Shown: piece after piece, positions 10,189 to 18,410 of the stretch
Numbering within the stretch: position 1 is the stretch's first letter
Layout of the letters: each line of letters begins with the position of its first letter
Origin: CAVXJN01 sp963773585
Lineage (GTDB): Bacteria; Pseudomonadota; Gammaproteobacteria; JASBUN01
NCBI GenBank assembly: GCA_963773585.1
Contig: CAVZBR010000001.1
Coordinates: 248,001 to 312,000, forward strand
DNA length: 64,000 nt
Direction of reading: 5' to 3'
Position numbers and translations under genes: made by a program
The notes under the pieces: generated by a model
The model's input: the letters and a program-made list of their open reading frames with translations, nothing else
Told to the model about the DNA's origin: nothing
Databases searched by the model: none

Positions 10189-10250
10189 CCGTAACTAAAA
10201 GGGGGCGGTGACAAATGAAAACATCAATGATTCGTAAATGTCACCGACCC
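10179..10250. repeat. Inverted repeat GGGTCGGTGAC ... GTCACCGACCC
   Basis: Perfect 11-bp arms at 10179-10189 and 10240-10250 flank a 50-base loop that itself contains GGCGGTGACAAATG. A related GGTCGGTGACAAATG occurs near 37659. Related short phrases appear near 11426 and 20103 (GGGACAGACCAC) and 11686 (AAGGGGTCAGAGCCC). Such phrases often flank REP-associated transposase remnants, from general experience. No transposase frame was seen here. Confidence 0.5.
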
Positions 10251-10308
10251 CTTAATCCCCGTCGTGTATGGCGCAAGCAGGGGCATTTGCTGAATCCGGT
10301 GTCGTATC

Positions 10309-11389
10309 TTGAGTCGTGATTCCGTTGTCATCATCGGGGCCGGTTTAAGCGGCCTGTACCTGGCCCGGGTTCTGGAGCAGCGGGGTTACCCGGTCAGCGT
10401 GCTGGAGGCCCGGGATCGGGTGGGCGGACGGATTGTGTCGGAGCGGATCGATGCGGAGCGCAACGCCCGTGTCGATCTGGGCCCGGCATGGGTGTGGCCG
10501 CAACTGCAGCCGCGCCTGTCCCGGCTGCTGGAAGAGCTCGATATCGAGGTCTTTGCACAAACGGTTGACGGCGACAGCCTGTGGCAGGGGCCGGATGGCC
10601 GTGTGCAGCGACACGCCGGGCCTTCGCCGCACAGCGAGTCATACCGTATCGTCGGCGGCGCGCAGGCGATTGTGGATGCGCTGGCCGATGGCCTGGGTGC
10701 GTCGATTCATCTGAATACCGAGGTGTGCGCGATCGACGCGAGCACGCGGATGGTCACCGCCCGCAGCGGTGATGAGCTCGCGGAGTTCGAGGCCGGGAAG
10801 GTGATCGCGGCCATGCCGTTGCGCCTGCTGGCGGAGTCTGTCGAGCTCACGCCCGATGTGGACGAGGCGATACGGCGGCAATGGCGGGCCGTGCCGACCT
10901 GGATGGCCGGGCACTGCAAAATCCTGTTTTTATATGACGCGCCATTCTGGCGTGAGCAGGGTCTGTCTGGCGAGGCGTTCAGTCAGCGTGGGCCGCTGAC
11001 CGAGGTCTATGACGGTTCGCCCTATTCGTCATCGGGCGCCGCGGCAGGTTATGCCCTGACCTCGTTTGTGGGGCTCAATGCGCTGCAGCGCCGGCAGATC
11101 GGCGCGGCGCAGTTGATCGAGGCCAGCCTGGCGCAGCTCGAGCAGCTCTTCGGGCACCGGGGCCAGGGAAGTCAAAAAGATCATCGTCAAGGACTGGAGC
11201 GGCGAGGCGCATACCACCACCGAGGCGGACCTGGCCGGACCGCATCAGCACCCGCATTATCCGCCGTCGGCTCCCAGGCAAGTGCTGGATGGTTACCTGT
11301 CGCTGGCCGGCACGGAAGCGGCCCGGGAGTATGGCGGGCTTATCGAGGGGGCGCTGGAAAGTGCCGACGAGATTGCGCGGCTGCTGTAA
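10309..11389 (+). pseudogene. Flavin-dependent amine oxidase (NAD(P)-binding Rossmann type), one frameshift
   Basis: The N-terminus has the FAD-binding motif VVIIGAGLSGLYLARVLE followed by EARDRVGGRI, typical of the monoamine oxidase/protoporphyrinogen oxidase superfamily. The frame is normal to about residue 281 (LEQLFG). There TTCGGGCACC has one G too many near 11150. In the shifted frame the expected C-terminus appears (AREVKKIIVKDWSGEAHTT, ending ESADEIARLL) and stops at 11387-11389. The read-through frame instead runs to 11598 with nonsense. Start is TTG 10309, giving MSRDSVVIIGAG. The substrate cannot be told. Neighbours give no pathway context. Confidence 0.75.
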
Positions 11390-11975
11390 GCCGTGTCGGG
11401 GTCGGGCCACGCACCCCGACGGAAAACCGGGACAGACCACGTTTTCGTAGGGCGCGCTGTGCGCGCCGCAGGCATCGATTACGTTGGCGCCACGTGTCCT
11501 CGGTATGCGTGACGGTCGGAAATGCTTCGGCGGGCACAGCCCGCCCTATGAAGCTCGATAGCCCACACGTTACGCCCAGCGCGGCCTTGGCAAAATAGGT
11601 CGATGACAAATGATTCACATTCTTGCCGAGCTCTTCGTCAACTCTTGTTAGTACCGTATCCCCGGCGTTTCGATCTTCAAGCATAAAGGGGTCAGAGCCC
11701 TTTCGCGTTCAGCCTTTCGCTGGACGCGTGGCACGAGCCTCGACATAGGGCGCGCTGCGCGCGCCGACGGGGTTCGTTCGGCGGCACCGAAACTGTGTAT
11801 GTGCGATTGCTCGATGTCGGGTTACGCTTCGCTAACCCGACCTACGGGATTCCAACCTCGGGGGGAGGGTGTCGGGCAGATCCGAACCAGGCGGCGACCG
11901 GGACGGCCTTCAGCCACCTACGGAATGTGGTGCCGGAAGGGGTGTCGGGGTGTGATATTGGGCCAGGGGGCCGGT
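11390..11975. other. Non-coding stretch with degenerate repeats
   Basis: No credible gene was seen. It holds two GGGCGCGCTGCGCGCGCC-like palindromes (near 11451 and 11747), the second followed by GGGGTTCGTTCGGCGGCACC as in the repeats at 28.7 kb. One copy of the GTCGGGTTACGC...TAACCCGAC hairpin lies at 11816-11846, and GGGACAGACC-like and AAGGGGTCAGAGCCC phrases are also present. Confidence 0.55.
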
Positions 11976-12022
11976 TGATCGTGTGTTCTCAAATCAGCTA
12001 CAATCGAAGCCAATTTGAGAAC
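11975..12022 (+). promoter_or_regulatory. Promoter and palindromic operator of the wHTH-NTase/HEPN pair
   Basis: GTTCTCAAAT (11985-11994) and ATTTGAGAAC (12013-12022) form perfect 10-bp arms. Between them lies TACAAT (11999-12004), a -10 box, with TTGATC (11975-11980) as -35 at 18 bp spacing. The palindrome therefore flanks the -10 and ends 17 bases before the ATG. Binding by the wHTH domain of the first gene is inferred. Confidence 0.65.
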
Positions 12023-12039
12023 GGTTCACCGCTAGCGCT

Positions 12040-12666
12040 ATGGTCGAAACCAGTCCTGCCGAGGTTCTGTTCAGCGCCTATCACCGGCGTGTTCTGTCAT
12101 TGCTGTTGCTCCGGCCGGAGCAAAGCTTTTACGTGCGGGAGATTGGCCGGCTGGCGGAGGTGCCAGCGGGGTCCGTGCACCGCGAGTTGAAGCGGCTTGC
12201 GGAGGCCGGCCTCCTGGTGCGTGAAGTCACTGGCAACCAGGTTCGTTACCAGGCCAACCGTGAGTCTCCGGTGTTTGCGGAACTTGCGGGATTCTTTCGC
12301 AAGACGACCGGGCTTGCCGATGTGCTGCGCGAGGCGTTGACGCCGCTCGCGGCGAAGATCGACCTGGCGTTCGTGTTTGGTTCCGTTGCCCAAGGTAAGG
12401 AGCGCGCGACCAGCGACGTAGATGTGTTCGTCGTCGGTTCGGCATCGTTTGCAAACGTGGTGGAAGCGTTCGCCGAGACGCACCAACGTCTCGGAAGGGA
12501 GGTGAATCCGGTCGTGATGCCGAAGGCCGACTTCATGAAGAAGTGTGCCGACGGAGATCGATTCGTTAGCCGAATACTCAAGGAACCGAAACTGTTTTTG
12601 CTAGGGACAGCTAATGACCTTGGAAAACTTACTAAAGATCGGGCAGCTGAAAAGCCACGTCACTGA
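12040..12666 (+). CDS. wHTH-nucleotidyltransferase fusion (antitoxin-like MNT protein)
   Basis: Residues about 10-85 form an ArsR-like winged helix (VREIGRLAEVPAGSVHREL, LAEAGLLVREV). Residues about 108-150 form a minimal NTase with FVFGSVAQGKERATSDVDVF, an exact G-S-x10-D-x-D motif. MNT proteins of this kind neutralise HEPN toxins, in known cases by adding AMP to them. The fused DNA-binding domain would make it repressor and antitoxin in one. It overlaps the following HEPN gene by 53 bases in another frame, so translation is probably coupled. The palindrome spanning the -10 just upstream is the likely operator. Confidence 0.75.
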   Translation: MVETSPAEVLFSAYHRRVLSLLLLRPEQSFYVREIGRLAEVPAGSVHRELKRLAEAGLLVREVTGNQVRYQANRESPVFAELAGFFRKTTGLADVLREALTPLAAKIDLAFVFGSVAQGKERATSDVDVFVVGSASFANVVEAFAETHQRLGREVNPVVMPKADFMKKCADGDRFVSRILKEPKLFLLGTANDLGKLTKDRAAEKPRH

Positions 12667-13057
12667 CGCAACCGAAGTCCGACGTCTGTTGGACGCCGCA
12701 ACGCGGAACCTCGCCGATGCCCATGTGAAGGAGGTCAGCGCCGAAACGCGCTTTGATGCAGCCTACAAGGCGATCATGCAGTCGGCCCTGACCGCACTCC
12801 TGGCGAACGGTTATCGACCGGATACGAACAGGCCAGGGCACCACATGACCGTGTTGCAGTCGTTGCCAACGACTATTGGCCTTGCGAGGAGCCGCATGGT
12901 CGTGTTGGACACGTATCGGCGGAAGCGGAATCTATCGGACTATTTGGGCGAAGACGTTGACGACATCTCTGCCGCGAATTGCATTCGCGAAGCGGAAGAC
13001 CTACTGCGCGAGGTGACCGACTGGCTGAGAAATCATCGCCCAGAACTGATTTCGTGA
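12614..13057 (+). CDS. HEPN-domain protein, partner of the wHTH-NTase
   Basis: The 147-residue all-helical protein opens MTLENLLKIGQLKSH and carries ETRFDAAYKAIMQSALTAL, the helix typical of HEPN proteins of the PF05168 type. It also has GHHMTVLQSLPTT and a long C-terminal helix ending WLRNHRPELIS. HEPN proteins in this context are RNases or targets of the NTase. The usual R-x4-H signature is not clearly seen: GHH at about 75-77 and RNHRPE near the end are the only candidates, so catalytic activity is uncertain. Two damaged copies of its middle segment (VLDT-F/Y-RRK, DYL) occur at 27.0-27.4 kb. Confidence 0.7.
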   Translation: MTLENLLKIGQLKSHVTDATEVRRLLDAATRNLADAHVKEVSAETRFDAAYKAIMQSALTALLANGYRPDTNRPGHHMTVLQSLPTTIGLARSRMVVLDTYRRKRNLSDYLGEDVDDISAANCIREAEDLLREVTDWLRNHRPELIS

Positions 13058-13174
13058 GAAGTGACAGACTGCGTCAGGTGCACCTTTTCTCGTACCGACC
13101 CCTGTACTCGCCGCAGGAATAACCCAGGCAGCAAACATGTCAGGCGGCAGCTCTTGCATGGCCACATCCCGCTC

Positions 13175-14344
13175 TCACCCGCCCGGCAACTCTGTGCCAC
13201 GATTCATGATCTCCACATATTCCCCATAACTGAACACGCGGTTGCGCTTCTGGGCAGTCAGCTCGCGCACGATGCCTAGACGTTCCAGGTGGGCCAGACA
13301 TTTGTTCACTGTTGCAGGGGTTAGGCCCGTCTTCTGTGTCAGCCACGCGGAGGTCGCGACGCAGTGCTCCATCAGCGCGTTGTGCACCTGCAAGGTCGAC
13401 GGCGCTGCCCTGCCAAGGGCGGTGATCTTCGTGCGGTCGTTCTTGGATAACTCAAGAAGCTGTTGGGCAGTCTCCACTGCTTGTCCCGCGGTCACGATGA
13501 CCGCTTCGGCAAAGAAATCCAGCCAGCCTTCCCAATCCCCGGTCTGCCGAACGTTGTCGAGCAGCTCATAGTAATACTGGCGATGCGTTTTGAAGTAGAG
13601 GCTCAAGTACAACATGGGCTGGCGGAGCACCTTCTGTTCGCACAGTAGCAACGTAATCAGCAGCCGACCGATGCGACCATTGCCGTCGAGGAACGGATGT
13701 ATGGTCTCGAATTGCACATGAGCCAACGCGGCCTTCAGCAGAATTGGCGTGGCTTCAGGCTGATCGTGCAGGAACAGCTCAAGCTTGCCCATGCATTCCA
13801 AGACTTCCTGGGCCGGAGGCGGCACGAAAGCAGCGTTGCCGGGGCGAGTGCCGCCAATCCAGTTCTGGCTGCGGCGAAACTCGCCCGGGGATTGCTTGCT
13901 TCCTCGTCTTATGGTCAGAAGGTCCGAATGCATTTCTTTGATGAGCCGCAACGACAAGGGAAAGCCCTCTGCCAGGCGGCTCAAGCCGTGGTTCATGGCA
14001 GCCACATAGTTGCTGACTTCCTGCACATCATCCAGCGGTACCCCCGGTTCCTGGTCCAGCTCGAGCAAAAGCAGGTCGGAGAGCGAGGACTGCGTTCCCT
14101 CGATCATCGACGAGAGCACGGCTTCCTTGCGCACATACATATAAAGGAAGATCGACGTATCCGGCAGCAGGAAGCAGACGCTGTCGAGACGGCCAAGCGC
14201 CAACAATGCCTGGTCGAACTTCCCACGCAACGCCGGCGACCAATCGATAGGCGGCTGCGGGGGTAATGGAGCGGGGACGAAAGCGCGCACGTCTTCGCCG
14301 CCCACCGACACCGTGGCATAGTGTCCCTGGAGTTTCCTTTTCAT
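13175..14344 (-). CDS. Fic-domain AMP-transferase with autoinhibitory helix and C-terminal winged helix
   Basis: The 389-residue protein has the Fic catalytic motif HPFLDGNGRIGR at residues 216-227. A class II inhibitory motif S78-x3-E82-G83 (SSMIEG) lies in the N-terminal helix. That helix blocks ATP in known Fic proteins until relieved. A Fic_N-like segment precedes it, and a C-terminal winged helix (TSAWLTQKTGLTPATVNKCL) could bind DNA. The protein would transfer AMP to a hydroxyl side chain of an unknown target. No partner antitoxin is needed, since the inhibitory motif is built in. Three TAAAATAA(C) boxes just upstream suggest self-control. Confidence 0.88.
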   Translation of the reverse strand: MKRKLQGHYATVSVGGEDVRAFVPAPLPPQPPIDWSPALRGKFDQALLALGRLDSVCFLLPDTSIFLYMYVRKEAVLSSMIEGTQSSLSDLLLLELDQEPGVPLDDVQEVSNYVAAMNHGLSRLAEGFPLSLRLIKEMHSDLLTIRRGSKQSPGEFRRSQNWIGGTRPGNAAFVPPPAQEVLECMGKLELFLHDQPEATPILLKAALAHVQFETIHPFLDGNGRIGRLLITLLLCEQKVLRQPMLYLSLYFKTHRQYYYELLDNVRQTGDWEGWLDFFAEAVIVTAGQAVETAQQLLELSKNDRTKITALGRAAPSTLQVHNALMEHCVATSAWLTQKTGLTPATVNKCLAHLERLGIVRELTAQKRNRVFSYGEYVEIMNRGTELPGG

Positions 14345-14358
14345 AGGGGGCTCTATCC

Positions 14359-14408
14359 TAAAATAAGCTCTGGCGTTATTTTATGTTGAGCGATTAATGT
14401 AAAATAAC
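14359..14408 (-). promoter_or_regulatory. Operator-like TAAAATAA boxes upstream of fic
   Basis: TAAAATAA (14359-14366) and TTATTTTA (14376-14383) form an inverted repeat. A third direct box, TAAAATAAC, lies at 14400-14408. All three sit 15 to 65 bases before the ATG of the reverse-strand Fic gene, in an AT-rich patch unlike the surroundings. The winged helix of Fic is a candidate binder. Confidence 0.5.
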
Positions 14409-14519
14409 GTAAACGCTTTGGCCAGACAAGAGCGTTAAGTGAAACGGCCTCCCCGGCAATGAAGAGCAGGGAGAAAAACGGGACAGATTTATTTTCCGGC
14501 GCGTGTGTGCGCGGGCCAT

Positions 14520-14690
14520 TTATGCTTGTTGGCTGCCCTTGTTCGGCATGATTAGCCGCGCGTTTTCGCCAGCCGCGAAGGCGCCGGTTCGCTCTAACGA
14601 TGCTTGCGCATGATGTAGGTCTGCCCAGTCAACGGCGCGCGTGTATCGCTGGGCATAGTCGAGCATGCGAATAACCGGTTCGGTGTGCTG
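14520..14690 (-). pseudogene. Fragment of a second Fic gene (C-terminal end)
   Basis: On the reverse strand TEPVIRMLDYAQRYTRAVDW, LERTGAFAAGENARLIMP and a terminal stop match the last 65 or so residues of the intact Fic protein at 29444-30934, with only scattered substitutions. Nothing of the catalytic part is present. The DNA similarity runs from about 14523 to 14690. Confidence 0.75.
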
Positions 14691-14821
14691 ACGGGGAATC
14701 GAAATCCCTACACCTGGAGAACACAACCTAGCGACAGCGATCGAGGAAAAATGAAGATCGTGTGTCACCGATTGGTTTAAACCAGGTTCCGCTAATCGGT
14801 CAGTACGGCTAGGATGGCAAC

Positions 14822-15328
14822 GTGATTCTGCACTGCACGCAAAAGCTCGCCGGTAAGTTAAGCGATGTTTCCGCCACACCACTGGACGAGACCAGTCCGC
14901 TCGGCAGTTGGCACGGGCATTTGTTCACCATAGATCGCCGCCAGTGCGTGATGTTCTGCCATGACGAAACGCGCTTTGTATTGTTCATGGCCGGCCTGCG
15001 CAAACCGCAATTCGCCGAGCTGAAAGCGAAGTGGTTTCGCATGCTCTTCACTGCGGTCCTGGCGCAGGCGGGGTGCCCTGATGCGGACATCCGAAAGGCG
15101 GAGCTGGCGCTGGGTCCGGTGCGTTTCGACACCGCCACGGATCGATCGGTGCTCGGTTCCTTGCGCATTGCCAAACAAGATCTCGAAGCGTCGGTAGTTG
15201 AAGTACCGAATGTATTGGACCTAGATCCGCTCGCTACCTCGCACCGGCTCAATGAACGCCCGACGAGCATTTATGGGCAATGGCTGTGGCCGGGTAAGGC
15301 AATGCTCGAGGCCGTGGCGAGGTTGTAG
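14822..15328 (+). CDS. DUF6933-like protein of unknown function
   Basis: A 168-residue protein starting at GTG 14822 after AGGA. It has HCTQKLAGKLSDV, then SPLGSWHGHLFTIDRRQCVM and DETRFVLFMAGLRKP. I recall this pattern from plasmid-domain-like proteins labelled DUF6933. These are soluble and often found alone near mobile regions. No catalytic motif is visible. The neighbours are a Fic fragment upstream and debris downstream, so there is no operon. Confidence 0.6.
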   Translation: MILHCTQKLAGKLSDVSATPLDETSPLGSWHGHLFTIDRRQCVMFCHDETRFVLFMAGLRKPQFAELKAKWFRMLFTAVLAQAGCPDADIRKAELALGPVRFDTATDRSVLGSLRIAKQDLEASVVEVPNVLDLDPLATSHRLNERPTSIYGQWLWPGKAMLEAVARL

Positions 15329-15847
15329 CGACTTCTTTTATCGGGGCAAGCCGCGGTTGTTGCCTGATTCGCTGCGCTTAATCGGGGCCTACATCAGATC
15401 GCAATTCGAATGGTCGTGCCCAAAGGGCGGGCCGTCGGGCTCCGCGATCGGCACCCGCAGGCCGGATTACGCCGCAACCGTAGAACCCGGCATCGCGCAT
15501 CGTTCTGCACCGGTCGCCGCACTACTTGCGCCAACTCGAAACCATGGCCAAGGGCTGTCAGCGTGACGCTTAAAACGTTGTTTGCCCCGGACCGGAGTCC
15601 CCTACAGGGGGTCCGACCGCCAACTATAGTGTTCGCCGCGTCCGACCAGAGAGTCACATAGCCTTTTTTGGCGCGCACCGGGCGCGATACCACACGGTGC
15701 GCAGGACGGCCGGTTCCGTCAGCTGACCGTCGACGCCGGTGGGAATATTTTCGCGCGAACCGCGCACTATTTAACAACGAGCGCGAATCGACGCCCGGGG
15801 CAAGGGATCGGACATGCCATTCATTGGGAAGCGGAAACGGTTGGAAG

Positions 15848-15953
15848 CCATGATCGATCGGCATCACGCGGCCCTCTATCGCCATGCGCTGTGCTGATCG
15901 GCGACCCGGACTCGGCTGCCGACCACATCCAGGACACCTACTACGAGGCGTGA
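15848..15953 (+). pseudogene. Possible sigma-70 region 2 fragment
   Basis: MIDRHHAALYRHAL in one frame continues as LIGDPDSAADHIQDTYYEA in another. Together they resemble the core-binding helix of an ECF-like sigma factor. A frameshift lies near 15894 and a stop follows at 15951-15953. The match is short, so the call is tentative. Confidence 0.4.
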
Positions 15954-15997
15954 AGGGGTAAAAAGAGGGGTAAAAAGGGGCGGAGGGATTAAATTTT

Positions 15998-16027
15998 GTA
16001 CAGTTCCCGTATAGTCAGGAACAGTAC
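15998..16027. promoter_or_regulatory. Near-palindrome, operator-like
   Basis: GTACAGTTCC and GGAACAGTAC are separated by CGTATAGTCA; the arms match at nine of ten positions. It lies about 85 bases before the IS3 orfA remnant. It could be an operator left from a lost gene. Confidence 0.3.
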
Positions 16028-16111
16028 ACGTTTTCGAGAGTTTACGTTCCCGCAAAGTAGCGGTGCCCAGAAGTAGAATTTTCTCGTAATGTACCACCGA
16101 GGAGGTTCTGC

Positions 16112-16402
16112 ATGAAAAAGCCCCGCTACACCGACAGCCAGATTCTGGAGATCCTGAAGCAGGCCGAGGCCGGCACCCCGGTGCCGGAGCTATGCCGAGA
16201 ACATGGCATGAGCAGCGCCACGTTCTACAAGTGGCGCGCCAAATACGGCAGCATGGACGCATCGCTGATGGGGCGTCTGAAGGAGCTGGAGGACGAGAAC
16301 CGGCGCCTGAAGAAGATGTACGCTGAGGAACGCCTGAAGGCGGAGATCATCCAGGAGGCGATGACAAAAAAGTGGTGGGGCCATCGCCCGGCGGGCCGCT
16401 GA
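16112..16402 (+). mobile_element. IS3-family element remnant: OrfA with only the first codons of OrfB
   Basis: OrfA (about 87 meaningful residues) has the helix-turn-helix ELCREHGMSSATFYKWRAKY and the coiled coil LKELEDENRRLKKMYAEERL, as in the IS407/IS51 groups of IS3. A good ribosome site (GAGGAGG) precedes ATG 16112. At its end ACAAAAAAGTGGTGG allows the usual -1 frameshift into OrfB, whose start (MTKKVV) is present. All the rest of OrfB, including the DDE catalytic domain, is missing, and an unrelated FBPase fragment begins immediately. The element cannot move by itself. Confidence 0.8.
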
Positions 16403-16405
16403 CGG

Positions 16406-16515
16406 CTACTCACAACCGTCCGGCGCGCGCAAAATCGAAAAGATCGTGCCGACCGAAACGTTGATGTCGATGTTTGACGAACCATCGAGCGGATCGAAGA
16501 GTAGCAGATAAGGTG
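16406..16515 (-). pseudogene. fbp: Fragment of fructose-1,6-bisphosphatase
   Basis: The reverse strand reads YLLLFDPLDGSSNIDINVS, then VGTIFSIL-RAPDGCE and a stop at 16406-16408. D-P-L-D-G-S-S-N is the metal- and substrate-binding signature of FBPase. Only about 36 codons remain, abutting the IS3 remnant, so this is a scar and not a gene. Confidence 0.75.
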
Positions 16516-16742
16516 TTAGGGAGTTTGCAAGTCGAATTGTCGGATTACGCTCAGCTAATCCGACCTACACATGCGGAGGCGGTAACCCGGCAGACGAAAC
16601 TGCGCCGTTAATCAAAGTTTGGGTGGACCATAATGTGTGAATTAGAGGGGATTGGAGCCGTTCCTCCGGTAGGGCACGGCTTACTTCGGCATCTTCGACT
16701 CGATGGACACCAGGGCGCCACTCATCGCCACCCCGTCTGGCG

Positions 16743-16783
16743 TTGACATTTCGCCAGTCAAGGCTATTCTAAATTCTAGAATA
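16743..16783 (+). promoter_or_regulatory. Promoter with operator over the -10 box, wHTH/NTase/hsdM operon
   Basis: TTGACA (16743-16748) and TATTCT (16765-16770) are spaced by 16 bp. The inverted repeat TATTCTA-aattc-TAGAATA (16765-16783) covers the -10 and start site, 17 bases before the ATG at 16801. A repressor bound there would block RNA polymerase. The first gene of the operon encodes a winged helix and is the obvious candidate. Confidence 0.65.
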
Positions 16784-16800
16784 ACGAACGATGCCGTGAC

Positions 16801-17322
16801 ATGTTGCTGAAACCGCAAGATATTCTGGTTGTGCTCAAGCTCGTGGCCATGGGTCAGAAGCCCTGGTCGTACGCGGGGTTGGCGATGGAGCTCGGTATCA
16901 GTCCGTCGCAACTGCATGCTGCCATCAAGCGGGCGCTGGCGGCGAAGCTTGCGGTGCACAAGGGTGATGTGATCGTCGCCAACGTGCGGAATCTGGAGGA
17001 ATTTCTGATTCACGGCCTCAAGTACGCGTTCGTCCCTGAGCACGGGGAAATGACACGCGGCATTCCCACTGGATATGCGGCGCCGCCCCTGGACAAGCAT
17101 TTCGCCTCGGGCGGTGAGCCACCCCCAGTCTGGCCCGATCCAGAGGGCGAAACGAGGGGAGCTGCTTTTTCGCCCCTATACAGCTTGGCGCCTCAGGCCG
17201 CGCGATCGGACCCGCAGCTTTATGAGCTGTTGGTGCTGGCCGATGCTATTCGGGGCGGGCGCGCACGGGAACGGGAAATTGCGATCAAGGAACTAAAAGA
17301 ACGGCTGAAACACTATGCGTAG
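16801..17322 (+). CDS. Winged-helix regulator paired with a nucleotidyltransferase
   Basis: A 173-residue protein with an N-terminal helix-turn-helix (YAGLAMELGISPSQLHAAIK, residues about 24-43) and wing, then a linker and a C-terminal region rich in charged helices (ADAIRGGRAREREIAIKEL). I recognise it as a regulator type seen before NTase genes, but have no family name. It overlaps the next gene by 8 bases, so the two are probably translated together. It likely represses from the palindrome at 16765-16783 and may act as antitoxin; both are inferred from layout. Confidence 0.6.
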   Translation: MLLKPQDILVVLKLVAMGQKPWSYAGLAMELGISPSQLHAAIKRALAAKLAVHKGDVIVANVRNLEEFLIHGLKYAFVPEHGEMTRGIPTGYAAPPLDKHFASGGEPPPVWPDPEGETRGAAFSPLYSLAPQAARSDPQLYELLVLADAIRGGRAREREIAIKELKERLKHYA

Positions 17323-18019
17323 GGAGCAGAACCCGAACCTGCCGATCTTGGAAATGACCGTGGAGCAGCTTGGCTCACTCGCCGACGATATGGTGTTTCT
17401 GGGGGGTTGTGCCACTGGCTTGTTACTGACGGACGCCGCCGCGCCGGCGATTCGTGTTACGCGAGACGTCGATGTAATCACCGAAGTGGCTTCGCGCAAG
17501 GACTACCATCGGTTGTCGGGTGAGTTGCGTAAGCGGGGATTCAGAGAAGACCAAAGTCCTGACGCGCCTATCTGTCGTTGGGTGGCGGCGGATGTCGTTT
17601 TGGACGTCATGCCGACCCGGCCCGAGATACTTGGTTTTGGAAATGCGTGGTACCAGCCTGCGCTTGACGCGGCGATGCCCGTTGAACTTCCTTCCGGCAA
17701 CTGCATTCGCATGGTGACTGCACCCTATTTTCTGGCGACAAAACTCGCCGCATTTGATAGCCGCGGGAAGGGCGACTACGTCCTAAGCCACGATATGGAA
17801 GATATTGTCGCGGTGCTGGACGGACGGCCAGAGATTGTCGACGAAGTGAGCCACGCCGATAGCGTTCTGCGGAACCACCTTGCCGCGCGATTTGCCGATC
17901 TACTCGGCGACGATATTTTTCTTGCGGCTCTTCCCGGTCATTTGCCTGACGACACGGGCAGTCCGGGGCGTATGCCGTTACTCACAGAACGGATTACAAC
18001 GATCGCGGGATTGGAATGA
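17315..18019 (+). CDS. AbiEii-like nucleotidyltransferase
   Basis: A 234-residue protein with an NTase core: FLGGCATGLLL near residue 29, VTRDVDVIT as the D-x-D strand, and DVVLDVMP as the third acidic strand. A C-terminal helical part carries TAPYFLATKLAAFDSRGKGD and DMEDIVAVLDGR, similar to AbiEii proteins. It shares the TRD(V/I)D strand with the two AbiEii-like proteins at 1703 and 21862 but is shorter and otherwise distinct. Its stop overlaps the ATG of a type I hsdM, which makes NTase and R-M one transcription unit. Substrate unknown. Confidence 0.7.
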   Translation: MRREQNPNLPILEMTVEQLGSLADDMVFLGGCATGLLLTDAAAPAIRVTRDVDVITEVASRKDYHRLSGELRKRGFREDQSPDAPICRWVAADVVLDVMPTRPEILGFGNAWYQPALDAAMPVELPSGNCIRMVTAPYFLATKLAAFDSRGKGDYVLSHDMEDIVAVLDGRPEIVDEVSHADSVLRNHLAARFADLLGDDIFLAALPGHLPDDTGSPGRMPLLTERITTIAGLE

Positions 18020-18327
18020 ATAGCGCAAACATCGTTCAAAAACTCTGGAACTACTGCAACGTCCTGCGTGACGATGGCATGTCGTATGGCGACTATGTCG
18101 AACAGCTAACCTATCTGCTGTTTCTAAAAATGGCCGACGAGCGCACCAAGGCGCCGTACAACCAGAAAAGCCCGGTGCCAAAGGACTACAGTTGGCCGAG
18201 CCTGATCAAGAAGGATGGCGACAATCTGTTCGATCACTACCGGCACACACTGGAGGCGCTTGGCAACGAGAAGGGTCTGCTCGGGCTAATCTTCAACAAG
18301 TCGCAGAACAAGTTCCAGGACCCGAAA
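18016..18327 (+). pseudogene. hsdM: 5' fragment of a second type I methyltransferase gene
   Basis: The first 104 or so residues are a clear HsdM N-terminal domain (KLWNYCNVLRDDGMSYGDYV, LLFLKMADER, GLLGLIFNKSQNKFQDP). This is a different subfamily from the hsdM at 5127. The match stops abruptly at about 18327; the frame continues to 18471 with unrelated residues. All catalytic motifs (SAM site, NPPF) are missing. The ATG overlaps the preceding NTase stop (ATGA). The missing part was replaced by the DnaJ/VWA block, which starts on the opposite strand at 18411. Confidence 0.8.
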
Positions 18328-18410
18328 ATAGGTGCCAGAGAACAATTGTTTCTAATATTTGCCATAGATGATAGCCGGCCCCTTTCGTCTTCGGCGCTAT
18401 CGATATGCCT

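Larger units (their letters stand above)
15329..16111. other. Debris-rich interval without an intact gene
   Basis: No intact frame with family resemblance was seen. It contains a sigma-factor-like fragment near 15848-15953, GGGGTAAAAAG repeats near 15956-15980, and the near-palindrome GTACAGTTCC...GGAACAGTAC at 15998-16027. The remainder shows nothing recognisable. Confidence 0.5.
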
